Source: Nocardioides ginsengisegetis
GTDB lineage: Bacteria > Actinomycetota > Actinomycetes > Propionibacteriales > Nocardioidaceae
Assembly (NCBI RefSeq): GCF_014138045.1
Contig: NZ_JACGXA010000001.1
Span: 3,209,001 to 3,273,000 of the forward strand
Direction: 5' to 3'
DNA: 64,000 bases
Part shown: positions 62,246-64,000 of the stretch, in pieces
How positions within the stretch are numbered: the stretch's first letter is position 1
Layout: each line of letters opens with the position of its first letter
Translations under genes and position numbers: made by a program
Notes under the pieces: generated by a model
What the model was told of the DNA's origin: nothing
What the model saw: only the letters and a program-made list of their open reading frames with translations
Database searches by the model: none

Positions 62246-63391
62246 TTAGAAGCCGAGGTCTCGGCCGATGAGCTCCTTCATGATCTCGTTCGATCCCGCC
62301 CAGATCTTGGTCACACGGGCGTCGCGCCAGGCACGTGCTACCCGGTACTCGTTCATGTAGCCGTAGCCGCCGTACAGTTGGACGCAGTGGTCCAGCACCT
62401 CGGACTGCGTCTGGGCGGCCCACCACTTCACCTTGGCGGCATCGATGGCGCTGAGCTCACCGCACGTGTGGGCCAGCACGCACTTGTCGACGAACGCCTC
62501 GGCCACCTCGATCTGCGTGACAAGCTCGGCGAGCAGGAACTTGTTGTGCTGGAAGCTGCCGATCTGTTGCCCGAAGGCAGTCCTGTCCTTGGCGTATTCG
62601 ATCGTCTCCAGCAGGATCTGCTTGGCGTGCGCCACGTTGCTGATTGCGGAGCCCAGACGCTCTTGAGGGAGCCACTGCATCATGTGGATGAAGCCGTGGT
62701 CGAGCTCGCCGATGAGTTCTGCGTCCGTCACTCGGACGTTGTCGAAGAAGAGCTCGGCGGTGTCGGACTCATCCTGTCCCACCTTGTCGAGCTTTCGGCC
62801 CCTCGAGAAGCCCTCGAGCGTCGTCTCGACGGCGAAGAGAGAGATGCCGCGAGCCTTCTTCTCCGGGCTCGTCTTCACGGCTACCAGGACCAGGTCAGCG
62901 GAGTAGCCGTTGGTGATGAACGTCTTGGAGCCGTTGATCACCCACTCGTCACCGTCGCGCACCGCCGTCGTCTTCAGCGCCGCGAGGTCCGAGCCTCCGC
63001 CGGGCTCAGTCATGCCGATCGCGCAGAGGATCTCCCCCGAGGCGATGCCCGGCAGCCAACGCTGCCTCTGCTCCTCGGTTGCCAGCTCCACGAAGTACGG
63101 GACAACCGTGTCTGAGTGGATACCCCAGCAGCTGTTCAGCGCGGCGTTGACCTTGGAGGTCTCCTCTCCCAGGACCGCTGCGAAGCGGAAGTCCTCGGCC
63201 TCGCTGCCGCCGTACTCCTCGGGGATACCGAGGCCGAGCAGGCCCTGCTCGCCGGCGGCCAACCACACCTCGCGTGGGAACGCCTTGTTCTCGGCGTAGG
63301 ACTCGAGGTTGGGGATGACCATGCGCTCCATGAACTCGCGCACGGACTTGCGAAATGCCTCGTGGTCACTGTCGTAGATGTCGCGCTTCAC
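62246..63391 (-). CDS. acyl-CoA dehydrogenase
   Basis: 381 residues, full length. FAD-dependent alpha,beta-dehydrogenation of an acyl-CoA. Signature 1 CAIGMTEPGGGSDLAALKT, NGSKTFITNGYSADLVLV, signature 2 region QLYGGYGYMNEYRVARAWRDARV, and the C-terminal IWAGSNEIMKELIGRDLGF. The usual catalytic Glu position lies in this last region (SNEI) or in YGGYGY-adjacent residues, so chain-length preference cannot be told. GTG start at 63391. Could process acids released by the nitrile route after CoA activation (inference). Confidence 0.93.
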   Translation of the reverse strand: MKRDIYDSDHEAFRKSVREFMERMVIPNLESYAENKAFPREVWLAAGEQGLLGLGIPEEYGGSEAEDFRFAAVLGEETSKVNAALNSCWGIHSDTVVPYFVELATEEQRQRWLPGIASGEILCAIGMTEPGGGSDLAALKTTAVRDGDEWVINGSKTFITNGYSADLVLVAVKTSPEKKARGISLFAVETTLEGFSRGRKLDKVGQDESDTAELFFDNVRVTDAELIGELDHGFIHMMQWLPQERLGSAISNVAHAKQILLETIEYAKDRTAFGQQIGSFQHNKFLLAELVTQIEVAEAFVDKCVLAHTCGELSAIDAAKVKWWAAQTQSEVLDHCVQLYGGYGYMNEYRVARAWRDARVTKIWAGSNEIMKELIGRDLGF

Positions 63392-63597
63392 GCGGGGACT
63401 ACCCTTCTCGTCGGGGGGGGGTGATGTGTGTCGGGTGGCCGGCGGTGCCGGCCGGACCTGCTGGCGCCGAGCTCCCTGGTGGAGCAGTGGGCGCGTGGCC
63501 ACTCAAGCCTCTTCTGCCGGGTACGCGCCGTCGACGGGCAAAACGAGGACTTCTGCGCGGCAGGTTTGCGGCATCAGCAGCCTCAGGCGGTCGATGC

Positions 63598-64000
63598 TCA
63601 CGCCCAGGCGATGGATTGGAACTGGCTCTCCTGGAACTCCCGGAGCCCGTCGCGCGCGCCCTCACGCCCCAGACCCGACTGCTTGACCCCCCCGAAGGGC
63701 GCCGCGGGGTCGGACACCAGGCCACGGTTGACGCCGACCATCCCGGTGTCGAGCCGCTCGGCGATGCTCATGGCCCACTGCAAGTCGCGTGAGAACACGT
63801 ACGAGGCCAGGCCGTACTCACCGCGGTTGACCGACGCGAGGAGCTCGTCCTGATCGGACCACGTGACCACGGGCGCGACGGGGCCGAAGATCTCCGCCTC
63901 CAGGATCTCGGCGTCCATCGGCACGTCGGCGAGGACGGTGGGCGGGAAGAAGAACCCGGCGAGGGACGGGTCGACGTCGGCCTGGTGGGCCAGCCGCGCA
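63598..64000 (-). CDS. aldehyde dehydrogenase family protein, C-terminal part
   Basis: The gene continues past the right edge; 133 C-terminal residues are seen. GFFFPPTVLADVPMDAEILEAEIFGPVAPV and PFGGVKQSGLGREGARDGLREF are typical of NAD(P)-dependent succinate-semialdehyde dehydrogenases. Catalytic Cys/Glu lie outside. Between it and the acyl-CoA dehydrogenase start (63,392-63,597) there is a run of nine G and no gene. Confidence 0.88.
   Translation of the reverse strand, partial: ARLAHQADVDPSLAGFFFPPTVLADVPMDAEILEAEIFGPVAPVVTWSDQDELLASVNRGEYGLASYVFSRDLQWAMSIAERLDTGMVGVNRGLVSDPAAPFGGVKQSGLGREGARDGLREFQESQFQSIAWA

Overview
The window is high-GC actinobacterial DNA, most likely from Nocardioides or a close relative in the Nocardioidaceae. 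This rests on the very GC-rich coding sequence, SOS boxes of the TCGAAC-N4-GTTCGA type, leaderless genes with a TANNNT box six bases before the start, a resuscitation-promoting factor (RpfB), protein O-mannosyltransferase, and gene order. Two blocks follow the order known from Mycobacterium: lexA .. hflX - dapF - miaA .. miaB (1-21 kb) and ABC-F - ispE - rsmA - rpfB - tatD - rsmI - pmt (25-34.5 kb). I cannot assign a species.

Layout. 1-7.3 kb: SOS region (partial LysM cell-division gene with two SOS boxes, lexA with its own box), a PAP2 phosphatase, a secreted PhoD phosphatase and a coiled-coil protein. 7.3-15 kb: DinG helicase, HflX, a P-loop kinase, SDR enzymes, DapF. 15-25 kb: gamma-glutamyltransferase, MiaA, a run of small acidic proteins around a Nudix hydrolase, MiaB, a PHP-type metallohydrolase, and a Tam methyltransferase divergent from a MarR/TamR-like regulator over two matching operators. 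25-34.5 kb: ribosome, isoprenoid and cell-wall housekeeping genes. 34.5-41 kb: SDR, flavin/F420-type and isochorismatase enzymes, an SNF2 helicase, and an RsbA-like regulator.

At 41,236-41,282 lies only the 3' part of a tRNA-Ala(CGC) on the minus strand, still followed by its terminator. This is what the distal att site of an element integrated into a tRNA looks like. Everything to its right, to the window end, has accessory character and is inferred to be a genomic island of more than 22.7 kb. The intact tRNA and any integrase would lie beyond 64,000.

The island carries a complete aldoxime-nitrile-amide route: aldoxime dehydratase (aldoxime to nitrile), cobalt-type nitrile hydratase beta and alpha subunits with an accessory protein (nitrile to amide), and an amidase (amide to acid plus ammonia). 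The hydratase genes run directly into cbtB and cbtA, a predicted cobalt transporter, so enzyme and metal supply share one coupled operon. Around them are a PatB-like aminotransferase, a class II deacetylase-like amidohydrolase, a branched-chain/urea-type ABC transporter with a three-domain fused permease-permease-ATPase, a ribose-type ABC transporter, an acyl-CoA dehydrogenase and an aldehyde dehydrogenase. A conserved element of about 120 bp occurs in inverted orientation upstream of the deacetylase-like gene and of the ribose-type binding protein, suggesting co-regulation. A decayed Fis-type regulator and a broken IS481 transposase lie at the right side.
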